DNA from: Patescibacteria group bacterium
Lineage (GTDB): Bacteria; Patescibacteria; Microgenomatia; Daviesbacterales; UBA10151
Assembly (NCBI GenBank): GCA_023380995.1
Contig: JAMCTD010000043.1
Span: forward strand, 1 to 12,875
Reading direction: 5' to 3'
Length of the DNA stretch: 12,875 nucleotides
In this document: piece by piece, positions 6,261-12,387 of the stretch
How positions within the stretch are numbered: position 1 is the first letter of the stretch
Layout: every line of letters begins with the position of its first letter
Program-made: the position numbers and the translations under genes
Notes under the pieces: model-generated
Databases searched by the model: none
The model's input: the letters and a program-made list of their open reading frames with translations, nothing else
Told to the model about the DNA's origin: nothing

Positions 6261-7262
6261 ATGAAATTTTTAGATCAAAAGGATTTGCCCCGTTTCCGCT
6301 TTGGTGAAGCAGGAATAGCCCCTATTGTTGTAATTTTGGGCATATTTATAGCATCCTTAGTGTTCTTATTTGTCAAAGGACCTAAAACACCTTATTTAAA
6401 ATCTAATATAACACCTGTCTTAATTAAGCCTTCTCCAACTCCTGCCTTAACCCCAACTCCTACACCTACCCCCATTCCCACCCCAACACCCACCTCTACT
6501 CCTTTACCCAAACCCACTTCTACTCCCACACCTACTCAACAACCTGTTGTGACAAATAACACTCCTCCGGGTTCCGGGTATTCACGCCAAAATGTCAGCG
6601 TTGACGGGCAAACCTTCCCTGTTTCCATTATTGCAGCAGATTTAAATTCCACCAAGGTTATAGTTGATACTGCCTCAGATTCTGATTGTTCAAATGACTG
6701 CCCTGTTTTATCCCTGGGTGATTATGTGGGAAGAAATGGGGCATATGCCGGAATTAACGGGTCTTTCTTTTGTCCTAAAGAATATCCAAGTTGCGCTGGT
6801 AAAACTAACTCCTTTGACACCTTAGTAATGAATAAAAACAAACACTACTTTAACTCTGACAATAATGTTTATTCCACTGTTCCTGCAGCAATTTTTTCTG
6901 CCGGTTCTGCCAGGTTTGTCAGCAGATCTTTGGAATGGGGACGGGACACGGGGGTAGACAGCGTAATTGCCAATTACCCGCTTTTGGTTTCCGGAGGCAA
7001 TATTAGTTACTCTGAAGCTCCAAACGAACCAAAATTTGGCCAAAAAGGCCCAAGGTCTTTTATAGCTGCCAAAGGAAACATTGTTTATATCGGCATTGTG
7101 CACAATGCTACCATGGGTGAATCTGCCAAGGTCTTAAAAGCTTTGGAAATGGGTGATGCATTAAATTTAGATGAGGGAGGATCTACAGCACTCTGGTTTG
7201 GAGGGTATAAAGCCGGCCCTGGTAGAAATATCCCTAATGCAGTATTATTTGTACAAAGATAG
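6261..7262 (+). CDS. Membrane-anchored phosphodiester glycosidase (NAGPA) domain protein
   Basis: The 333-residue protein has a short basic N-terminus, one transmembrane helix at about 20-38 and a Pro/Thr-rich stalk (57-93). A C-terminal domain of the phosphodiester glycosidase / NAGPA (DUF2233) type follows. Domain motifs are AGINGSFF (163-170), KGPRSF (262-267) and NLDEGGSTALW (302-312), the last being the family's signature loop. Cysteines at 143, 147, 171 and 178 could form disulfides, which fits a domain outside the cell. Members of this family cleave sugar-phosphodiester bonds or act on cell-surface glycans and sporulation targets; the substrate here is unknown. It starts 15 bases after the gmk-like gene on the same strand, with no clear Shine-Dalgarno site. 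Its TAG stop lies 3 bases from the stop of the convergent pgi gene. Confidence 0.85.
   Translation: MKFLDQKDLPRFRFGEAGIAPIVVILGIFIASLVFLFVKGPKTPYLKSNITPVLIKPSPTPALTPTPTPTPIPTPTPTSTPLPKPTSTPTPTQQPVVTNNTPPGSGYSRQNVSVDGQTFPVSIIAADLNSTKVIVDTASDSDCSNDCPVLSLGDYVGRNGAYAGINGSFFCPKEYPSCAGKTNSFDTLVMNKNKHYFNSDNNVYSTVPAAIFSAGSARFVSRSLEWGRDTGVDSVIANYPLLVSGGNISYSEAPNEPKFGQKGPRSFIAAKGNIVYIGIVHNATMGESAKVLKALEMGDALNLDEGGSTALWFGGYKAGPGRNIPNAVLFVQR
6429..6539 (+). repeat. Low-complexity Pro/Thr-coding repeat (stalk)
   Basis: This C-rich tract encodes alternating Pro-Thr/Ser, mostly CCN ACN codons such as CCAACTCCTACACC. It corresponds to residues 57-93 of the glycosidase protein. It forms an extended linker between the membrane helix and the extracellular domain and is likely to vary in length between strains by slippage. 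Confidence 0.8.
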
Positions 7263-7272
7263 ACTCTATCTT
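7256..7272. terminator. Perfect short hairpin spanning both convergent stop codons
   Basis: AAGATAG (7256-7262) and CTATCTT (7266-7272) form a 7-base perfect stem with a 3-base loop. The TAG of the glycosidase gene lies in one arm and the TAG of pgi in the other. It is AT-rich with no long T-run, so it could be a weak bidirectional terminator or a consequence of matching 3' ends. Confidence 0.35.
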
Positions 7273-7868
7273 CCTATCTTTTGGGCATATTCTTCCGGAG
7301 TAAACCACTGGGCTTCCGGAACTGATTTATAGTTTTCATTCTTAACCAACTTAGGCTTACCATTTTCTTCCACTACATAATAAGCAGCACCTTGGAGTTT
7401 CTGGAAAGGCACATAATCAGCATGACCTGGCAAAGACACCGGATCAGCCTCGGCAAAATTTACCGGGCTGTCATCAGAAGTAACCAGCCAAACCTTACCG
7501 GTGTTTACTATCAAATGCCCTGTCCCTGAAGAAATAAACACATGATCTCCCACCTTTACCGGTATGGCATAAAAGCTTTCTATCTCATCATCAATTGGAT
7601 TGCCTTCAGTGTCTTTTTTCCTGGTTTGAAGCAAAACTATTCCCTCGCCTGATATTGCCTGATAAGTTTCCTCAATCTGTCCAACATGATAATGCCCATA
7701 AGTTTTAATGTATTCCCCTCCAACTGTGCCTGTTTCCCAAACTGTAATGTTTGTTTTATCTGTGCCTCCCCTGATCATATAGTAATGAACCTCGGGTCCG
7801 GAAGCATCTGGGTTCATAAGCACCTCCCTCATTTTTTCATGAGGTCTGTCTGCAAAAGGTTTGAGCAT
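7266..7868 (-). CDS. pgi: Archaeal-type cupin phosphoglucose isomerase
   Basis: This enzyme interconverts glucose-6-phosphate and fructose-6-phosphate. The 200-residue protein belongs to the metal-dependent cupin GPI family of Euryarchaeota, unrelated to the common 550-residue Pgi. With Met at 7868 as residue 1, the metal ligands are H59 and H61 in GHYH, E67 in EETY and H118 in GTGHLIVNTG. SGEGIVLLQ matches the cupin G-x-G segment. The frame is open back to TTG 7904, but that codon is part of a perfect TTGACA -35 box with a -10 at 7881-7876. ATG 7868 is therefore preferred, with a leaderless mRNA. It is divergent from glucose-6-phosphate dehydrogenase, which uses the same substrate, so the pair probably sets the glycolysis/pentose-phosphate split. 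Confidence 0.9.
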   Translation of the reverse strand: MLKPFADRPHEKMREVLMNPDASGPEVHYYMIRGGTDKTNITVWETGTVGGEYIKTYGHYHVGQIEETYQAISGEGIVLLQTRKKDTEGNPIDDEIESFYAIPVKVGDHVFISSGTGHLIVNTGKVWLVTSDDSPVNFAEADPVSLPGHADYVPFQKLQGAAYYVVEENGKPKLVKNENYKSVPEAQWFTPEEYAQKIGR

Positions 7869-7875
7869 ATTTTTT

Positions 7876-7904
7876 AGTATCCCTTCTTTACTTTTTATTG
7901 TCAA
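7876..7904 (-). promoter_or_regulatory. Consensus promoter of pgi
   Basis: On the minus strand TTGACA (7904-7899) and GATACT (7881-7876) are spaced by exactly 17 bases. The -10 ends 7 bases before ATG 7868, so transcription should begin at or next to the start codon. This decides against a TTG start at 7904, which would lie within the -35 box. Confidence 0.6.
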
Positions 7905-7913
7905 TGATCCAAA

Positions 7914-9341
7914 ATGTACCCTATGGAAGATTATGCCTTAATTATCCTTGGTATTACCAGTAATTTGGCTCAAATAAAGCTGATCCCCGTTCTATATGAC
8001 ATGGCAGAAAAAGGTTTATTACCTGGGAATATGCCCATTATTGGCATTGCCAGAAAACCAATGACCAATAAAGAATTCCAGGATTATATTAAAAATATAC
8101 TCCACCTGGAAAACATCCACCACCGCCACGAAATTAAGGAAGAGGTTTTTCAAAAACTTGTTAGAAAATTACACTATATTTCCGGCAGCATCAATGAACC
8201 AGGGCTATACCGGGAACTAAGAAAATATAAGGGAAACCGTATTTATTATTTGGCAACCTACCCCAGCCTTTATCAAGCAATATTTGAGAATTTACAGAAA
8301 AACAACTTAAACAAACAAAACAACGGCTGGGTTAGACTCATGATTGAAAAACCAATTGGTAACGACCTTGAGTCTGCCAGACAATTAAATCAACTCCTTT
8401 TAAAATATTTTTCCGAGGATCAAATTTACAGGCTTGATCATTATTTGGGTAAAGAAACTTTGCAAAATATTTTAACCTTCCGCTTTGCTAACGGCATTTT
8501 TGAACCGATTATTAATAAAGATGATATTGACCATATCCAAATTACAGCTTCAGAAAGCTTCGGCATAGGCAAACGCGGGGGATATTATGATCAAGTTGGA
8601 GCCTTAAAAGATGTCGGGCAAAACCACCAGCTGCAAATGCTGGCCTTTGCCACTATGGACGCGCCAACTGAATTTACCAATGAAGCAGTTACCAAAGAAC
8701 GCCTTAAAATCCTAAGCAATTTGGTACCTATACCGGAAAAAGTAGTTTATGGGCAATATGAAGGGTATCAAAAAGAAGAAAATGTGAGCCCGGATTCCAC
8801 TGCAGACACATTTTATGCCCTTAAAACTTTTATTAACAATGAGCGCTTCAAAGATGTACCGATTTATATCAGGGCAGGCAAAAAGTTAAAACAAACTGCC
8901 ACAGAAATATCCATAGTTTTTAAAAACCCGGTTAACAGATTATTTAAAAACTTAAACCTGGGAGAAGAACCAAATGTACTAATTTATAGAATTCAGCCAA
9001 ATGAAGGAATAGTTTTTAGAATTTTAACTAAAGTGCCGGGGTACGAAATTAAGCTTGAACCGGAATACATGCAATACTGCTACAGGATGGATCCTCACAG
9101 CCACTATATACCTGACCCTTATGAAAGACTGCTGGTTGATACCATGAGGGGTGATCAAACATTTTTCAATGACGCAACAGAAGTAGAAGCCCAATGGGCA
9201 TTTGTTGATCCCTTAATTGCTGCTAAAAAGAAAGCTTATCCTTATAAACCAGGATCCTGGGGACCCAAAGAGGCAGATAAATTAATCCAGGCAGATGGCA
9301 GGAACTGGCTTGAGCCCTCAATGGAATTTTGCAGAATTTGA
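7914..9341 (+). CDS. zwf: Glucose-6-phosphate 1-dehydrogenase
   Basis: This enzyme oxidises glucose-6-phosphate to 6-phosphogluconolactone, the entry to the oxidative pentose-phosphate pathway. The 475 residues fit the family. EKPIG (145-149), RLDHYLGKE (173-181) and RGGYYDQVGALKDVGQNH (221-238) hold the substrate lysine, the Asp-His pair D175/H176 and the catalytic base H238. The C-terminal PYKPGSWGP is typical. The N-terminal dinucleotide loop is unusual: GITSNLAQIKL (13-23) where G.TGDLAkRKL is normal, so the GD pair and the Arg linked to NADP preference are changed. ATG 7914 and ATG 7923 are both possible starts, with no Shine-Dalgarno site. No clear promoter was found, and it must overlap the pgi promoter region. 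The last 24 bases overlap the 3' end of the convergent zinc-ribbon gene. Confidence 0.95.
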   Translation: MYPMEDYALIILGITSNLAQIKLIPVLYDMAEKGLLPGNMPIIGIARKPMTNKEFQDYIKNILHLENIHHRHEIKEEVFQKLVRKLHYISGSINEPGLYRELRKYKGNRIYYLATYPSLYQAIFENLQKNNLNKQNNGWVRLMIEKPIGNDLESARQLNQLLLKYFSEDQIYRLDHYLGKETLQNILTFRFANGIFEPIINKDDIDHIQITASESFGIGKRGGYYDQVGALKDVGQNHQLQMLAFATMDAPTEFTNEAVTKERLKILSNLVPIPEKVVYGQYEGYQKEENVSPDSTADTFYALKTFINNERFKDVPIYIRAGKKLKQTATEISIVFKNPVNRLFKNLNLGEEPNVLIYRIQPNEGIVFRILTKVPGYEIKLEPEYMQYCYRMDPHSHYIPDPYERLLVDTMRGDQTFFNDATEVEAQWAFVDPLIAAKKKAYPYKPGSWGPKEADKLIQADGRNWLEPSMEFCRI

Positions 9342-9659
9342 TTTTTTAAAACATTCTTTGCAAAAATGGGTTTCCACTAATTTTTTACCCTCTTTAGTCC
9401 AAATATGAAAGGATTTAAACATATTCCGTCCACACTTATCACAAATAAAAATCTGATAAGTCCCACCCTTAAAACCAAATTTCTTTTGGCATTTATTACA
9501 AAAGTGAATGGGGGTTTTGAAGCCTCCGTAATTTAAGTAGTGATGCCAGGCTTTATGCATATATTTTTGGCAATCTGCACATCTAAACCCCCTATATTCA
9601 GGCTGAAATTTAATATTCCAGGTTTTAACTATTGTTAGTAAAGTTTTGTTATTTTCCAT
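9318..9659 (-). CDS. Zinc-ribbon protein with a tandem internal duplication, 113 aa
   Basis: I do not recognise a named family. Two repeats, about residues 25-61 and 71-107, each carry C-x2-C-x23-C-x2-C. The cysteines are C27, C30, C54, C57 and then C73, C76, C100, C103. Shared residues beyond the cysteines include an M...K...H after the first pair and HFC before the second. Each repeat can bind one zinc ion, so the protein is probably a two-module nucleic-acid or protein binder, but its target is unknown. An N-terminal segment (1-24) has no clear motif. ATG 9659 follows a perfect TATAAT by 10 bases. The 3' end overlaps the zwf coding end by 24 bases in convergent orientation. Confidence 0.75.
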   Translation of the reverse strand: MENNKTLLTIVKTWNIKFQPEYRGFRCADCQKYMHKAWHHYLNYGGFKTPIHFCNKCQKKFGFKGGTYQIFICDKCGRNMFKSFHIWTKEGKKLVETHFCKECFKKSNSAKFH

Positions 9660-9674
9660 ATCTTAGTATATTAT
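9646..9674 (+). promoter_or_regulatory. Promoter of the HAD phosphatase gene
   Basis: TTGTTA (9646-9651) and TATTAT (9669-9674) are separated by 17 bases. The -10 ends 6 bases before ATG 9681, predicting a leaderless mRNA. The -10 region is the same AT block used on the other strand by the zinc-ribbon gene. Confidence 0.5.
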
Positions 9675-9675
9675 A
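9670..9675 (-). promoter_or_regulatory. -10 box of the zinc-ribbon gene
   Basis: TATAAT on the minus strand (9675-9670) lies 10 bases before ATG 9659. No good -35 is visible. It overlaps the plus-strand TATTAT at 9669-9674 almost completely, so the two divergent promoters cannot be occupied at once. Confidence 0.45.
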
Positions 9676-9680
9676 GGTGC

Positions 9681-10328
9681 ATGAATAGCAAGAAAAAAGG
9701 TGTAATTTATGATCTGGATGGAACAATTCTCTCAACTGCAAAACTGCATGAGGAAGGATGGAAAGAAGCAGGAAAACATCATAATGTAGAAATTACTGAA
9801 GACTTTTTAAAAAATCAAAAAGGAATTACAAATGAATTGGCAGCCAGACAAGTTTTAGGAAATAAATTTGAGGAATTGGGAGAAAGCTTTGTTAAAATAA
9901 AGGATGATTACACTGTGCAAAATACCAGCCTAGTTAGGCTTTATGAGGATTTTCTGGATGCGTATAAGAAATTAACAGAAAAAAACATTGATGTTTGGAT
10001 TTGCACCTCTGCCACAAAAAAATTTGCTCTCACTGTTTTTGATAGTCTTCAACAACTACAGCCATTAACTGATAAAACAGTTTATAGGGAAATGTATACC
10101 CATGGTAAACCAGACCCTGAGCCCATTTTACTTACTGCCAAATTTATGGGAATACCTATTCAAGATTGTGCCTACATAGGAGATGCATACAGTGATTATC
10201 TCGCCTCCAAAAATGCAGGCTGTAACTTTATCTATTTTTGCAGGGATTTAAATGACAGGGATTTAAGAATCCCTGAAAATATCCCTATCATCTCAAACCA
10301 TACACAGATTTTATCCTTGGTTGGCTAA
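9681..10328 (+). CDS. HAD-superfamily phosphatase (phosphoglycolate phosphatase / beta-phosphoglucomutase-like)
   Basis: The 215-residue protein has all four HAD motifs. Motif I is YDLDGTI, with nucleophile D11 and acid/base D13. Motif II is the T109/S110 region in ICTSATKK, motif III is K143 in HGKPDPEP, and motif IV is GDAYSD (167-172). The helical cap between motifs I and II (about 16-90) makes it subfamily I. Such enzymes hydrolyse small phosphorylated metabolites or isomerise sugar phosphates. Location between zwf and gnd genes hints at a sugar-phosphate substrate, but specificity cannot be read here. ATG 9681 follows a -10 box by 6 bases. The gene ends 2 bases before the stop of the convergent transporter. 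Confidence 0.85.
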   Translation: MNSKKKGVIYDLDGTILSTAKLHEEGWKEAGKHHNVEITEDFLKNQKGITNELAARQVLGNKFEELGESFVKIKDDYTVQNTSLVRLYEDFLDAYKKLTEKNIDVWICTSATKKFALTVFDSLQQLQPLTDKTVYREMYTHGKPDPEPILLTAKFMGIPIQDCAYIGDAYSDYLASKNAGCNFIYFCRDLNDRDLRIPENIPIISNHTQILSLVG

Positions 10329-10338
10329 TTTTAAAATT
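10327..10338. terminator. 12-base palindrome across the HAD / EamA stop codons
   Basis: AATTTTAAAATT is a perfect palindrome holding the TAA of the HAD gene and the TAA of the transporter gene. It is pure A/T and too weak for a stable hairpin. It is noted because the other tight convergent ends in this window also carry inverted repeats. Confidence 0.2.
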
Positions 10339-11236
10339 TTATTGCTGTTGTCTTTTGCAATTTAGAATATGCTGTAGCATAAAAAACTCCAAAAATAATT
10401 AACAATCCGCCTAAAATCAGATTAAATGTAATCTTTTCTCCCAAAAAAGGAACTGCAGTTACCGCAGCAGCAAGAGGTCCTATATAGCCAAAAAGTGAGG
10501 TTATAAATGTTCCAATTTTCTTGATTCCAATTTGAATTAAGTTTATGCAAATTACAGAAGAAAAAATTCCCACAACCAGCAAACTAATAACACCTAATCC
10601 AGAAATATCTGCCAGAGAAAAAGACCTGATCTTAAGTTCAAAAGGAATTAAGGCAGAAAGTATAATGGCAGAAGTTAAAAAATTGGCAAAACTAATAGAC
10701 ACTTGAGAATAAGTATGAGTAATTTTGCGTGAGACTATATAATAACAAGACCAAGATAAAACTGCTAGCATAATCAGCAGATTACCCAAAGGTGTTCCAA
10801 AAGTGCCTGGTTGTCCGCTAAAAGATTGAGAAATTAAAAATAATAGACCTGAAAAAGCAATAATAGATCCTATGGCATTATTCTTAGTAATCCTCTCTTT
10901 TAATAAAAAATGGCCTAAGAAAGCCACAATAATTGGTACCAAAGCATAAAGGACCTGACTCATCACAACACCTGTATATTGGATTCCAATACTAAACAAA
11001 GCCACATTAACAGTAAAAAACACTGAATCTATTAACACCCATTTAAAATTTTTCTTAGTTATTTTTAAACCCGGATGTTTTAGGTAAAGAGGAAGTGTTA
11101 TTAAAAAAGCAATGATAAACCTAAAAGCTGTAAAAGTTATGGGGGGTATTTCCCTAACGCCCAACTTAATAAACATAGGGGTTAACGCTCCACCTACTAA
11201 ATTTGCAATAAGAAGGGAAACAATTCCAAAAGCCAT
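10331..11236 (-). CDS. EamA / DMT-family membrane transporter
   Basis: This is a 301-residue integral membrane protein with about ten hydrophobic helices in two halves (about 4-135 and 150-290), the layout of the EamA drug/metabolite transporter superfamily. Typical features are a Pro and Arg-containing first loop (IPPITFTAFRF), the end of the first half (FLGHFLLKERIT) and the matching end of the second half (PFLGEKITFN). Members export or import small metabolites such as amino acids, sugars or nucleotides; the substrate is unknown. ATG 11236 lies 6 bases after TATAAT, so the mRNA is predicted to be leaderless. The promoter is embedded in the tail of a 6-phosphogluconate dehydrogenase remnant. 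Confidence 0.9.
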   Translation of the reverse strand: MAFGIVSLLIANLVGGALTPMFIKLGVREIPPITFTAFRFIIAFLITLPLYLKHPGLKITKKNFKWVLIDSVFFTVNVALFSIGIQYTGVVMSQVLYALVPIIVAFLGHFLLKERITKNNAIGSIIAFSGLLFLISQSFSGQPGTFGTPLGNLLIMLAVLSWSCYYIVSRKITHTYSQVSISFANFLTSAIILSALIPFELKIRSFSLADISGLGVISLLVVGIFSSVICINLIQIGIKKIGTFITSLFGYIGPLAAAVTAVPFLGEKITFNLILGGLLIIFGVFYATAYSKLQKTTAIKF

Positions 11237-11242
11237 CTGGAT

Positions 11243-11272
11243 ATTATACTTTTTTTACAGGGTGTCTGCCAA
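11243..11272 (-). promoter_or_regulatory. Promoter of the EamA transporter inside a gnd remnant
   Basis: On the minus strand TTGGCA (11272-11267, 5 of 6 to consensus) and TATAAT (11248-11243) are spaced by 18 bases. The -10 ends 6 bases before ATG 11236. The -35 lies in codons of the gnd remnant (GRHP region) and the -10 covers its last codon and stop. Confidence 0.5.
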
Positions 11273-11312
11273 ATTGCCACCTCATGGCAACTACAGTTTT
11301 ATTCCTAAACCC
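11244..11312 (-). pseudogene. 3' remnant of a 6-phosphogluconate dehydrogenase gene
   Basis: Read leftward from 11312, the codons give GFRNK, then a short divergent stretch, then MRWQFGRHPVKK and a TAA stop. This is the conserved C-terminal end of 6-phosphogluconate dehydrogenase. It is nearly identical to the end of the copy at the right edge: 36 consecutive bases are the same (11254-11289 against 12398-12433). Similarity to gnd stops abruptly upstream of the GFRNK codons, so the rest of the gene is gone. It looks like the scar of a third copy, or of an unequal recombination between copies. The sequence now supplies the promoter of the EamA gene. Confidence 0.75.
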
Positions 11313-11418
11313 TGATAGGTACAGAACTTTTAAATCTCATGAATTAGCTCAAGCTGATTTAACATTAGAGTCTTTAGAGGAAAAAGATAAAGTCTTAAAG
11401 TTCCTAAATTTAAGTTAA
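11284..11418 (+). other. Short open frame, 44 codons, possible 3' end of a lost gene
   Basis: An ATG at 11284 opens a plus-strand frame to TAA 11416-11418. Its first nine or so codons are antisense to the gnd remnant. The rest, from about 11313, encodes a hydrophilic Leu/Glu/Lys-rich stretch (SHELAQADLTLESLEEKDKV) that looks like a genuine protein C-terminus. I do not recognise the family. Its stop overlaps the stop of the complete gnd gene within GTTAAC (11414-11419). It is probably the tail of a degraded gene joined to gnd debris, but a real small gene cannot be excluded. Confidence 0.3.
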
Positions 11419-12338
11419 CTCTTCTTAACAGAATGGTGACCAAACTGACCTCTAAGGGCCGACACAATTTTATTACGGAAACCTGCAGGAGAATTCTCTG
11501 GATCTTTTTTGGATTCTACTCTAACTTTAAATGCATCCTGAATAGCTGGTACATCAATTCCAAGATTCTTCGCTGTTTGAATAGTCCATTCTCCCTCACC
11601 GGTATGTCCTATTATAGAAGATATATCTGTTAAATTTGGATCTTGCAATAACGCTTGCTCAGTCCAATCAATTAATCTAGAAGCAATAACCGTATTATGT
11701 CTATAAGCTGTTGCCACCGTGGCTAAATTAAGTTGAAAAGGGCCATTTTTTAAAACAGCAAATCCTTCTCCTATAGCTTCCATAAAAGCATATTCAATTC
11801 CATTGTGAACCATCTTTACAAAATGACCCGCACCTACGGGCCCAACACGGGCATAAGAATCTGGAGCAGCAACAATTTTAGCCAACCATTCTATTCTTTG
11901 ATAATCTTGCTCTGATCCTCCAATCATTAAAGCAGCACCATTTTTTGCTCCGGAAGGCCCTCCTGATACACCAAAATCCATAAAATTCAAACCTAATGCA
12001 TCCATTTGCTTTGCTCTTCTGATAGAGTCTTCATAATGAGAATTCCCTCCCTCAATAATTAAATCGCCTCTTGTAAGCTTCTTAGAAAATACCTCTAGGG
12101 TTTGATCAATAGGTTCTCCGTGAGGCAACATAAGCCAAAGGATACGAGGGGGTTGTAAGCTATCAATCACTGCATTAAGATCCTTAGCAGGTTGCGCACC
12201 AATTGAAGCTATTTTAGCAGTTGCTTCTGATGAAGCATCCCAGCCCACTACACGAACTCCATGTTCAACTAGCCTTGTAACCATATTAAAACCCATTTTT
12301 CCTAAACCAATATATCCTATTTCTCTTTGTTCAAGCAT
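11415..12338 (-). CDS. gnd: 6-phosphogluconate dehydrogenase, short form (complete copy)
   Basis: This enzyme oxidatively decarboxylates 6-phosphogluconate to ribulose-5-phosphate. The 307-residue length matches the short bacterial/archaeal form rather than the 470-residue E. coli form. The Rossmann motif is IGLGKMG (10-16), and D34 at the end of the second strand suggests preference for NAD over NADP. EGGNSHY (96-102) and GVSGGPSGA (123-131) are substrate motifs. K175, H178, N179 and E182 in VKMVHNGIE are the catalytic lysine and its partners. GEGEWT and the C-terminal RGQFGHHS complete the site. ATG 12338 follows TGGTATAAT by 6 bases, so the mRNA is predicted to be leaderless. A second copy lies 49 bases upstream on the same strand. 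Confidence 0.95.
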   Translation of the reverse strand: MLEQREIGYIGLGKMGFNMVTRLVEHGVRVVGWDASSEATAKIASIGAQPAKDLNAVIDSLQPPRILWLMLPHGEPIDQTLEVFSKKLTRGDLIIEGGNSHYEDSIRRAKQMDALGLNFMDFGVSGGPSGAKNGAALMIGGSEQDYQRIEWLAKIVAAPDSYARVGPVGAGHFVKMVHNGIEYAFMEAIGEGFAVLKNGPFQLNLATVATAYRHNTVIASRLIDWTEQALLQDPNLTDISSIIGHTGEGEWTIQTAKNLGIDVPAIQDAFKVRVESKKDPENSPAGFRNKIVSALRGQFGHHSVKKS

Positions 12339-12344
12339 AGAAAA

Positions 12345-12353
12345 ATTATACCA
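12345..12353 (-). promoter_or_regulatory. Extended -10 promoter of the complete gnd copy
   Basis: TGGTATAAT (12353-12345 on the minus strand) matches the extended -10 consensus exactly, with a weak TTGTAT (12373-12368) 17 bp... upstream as -35. The box ends 6 bases before ATG 12338, predicting a leaderless mRNA. It lies in the 49-base gap after the second gnd copy, so the two paralogues can be regulated separately. Confidence 0.6.
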
Positions 12354-12387
12354 GATAATGACCTATAATACAACTGTGTGAGGATTT

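Noticed and set aside
6429..6539. Possible CRISPR-like or other tandem array
   Set aside because: The repetition is explained by Pro/Thr codons in frame within a protein stalk; there are no spacers.
6822..7103. Minus-strand frame of 93 codons opposite the glycosidase gene
   Set aside because: It is a shadow of a well-supported plus-strand domain.
9342..9351. T-run and TTTTAAAA after zwf as an intrinsic terminator
   Set aside because: No GC-containing stem precedes the T-run, and the bases lie within the zinc-ribbon coding sequence.
11112..11315. Plus-strand frame of 67 codons across the EamA start
   Set aside because: It is antisense to EamA and the gnd remnant and has no coding features of its own.
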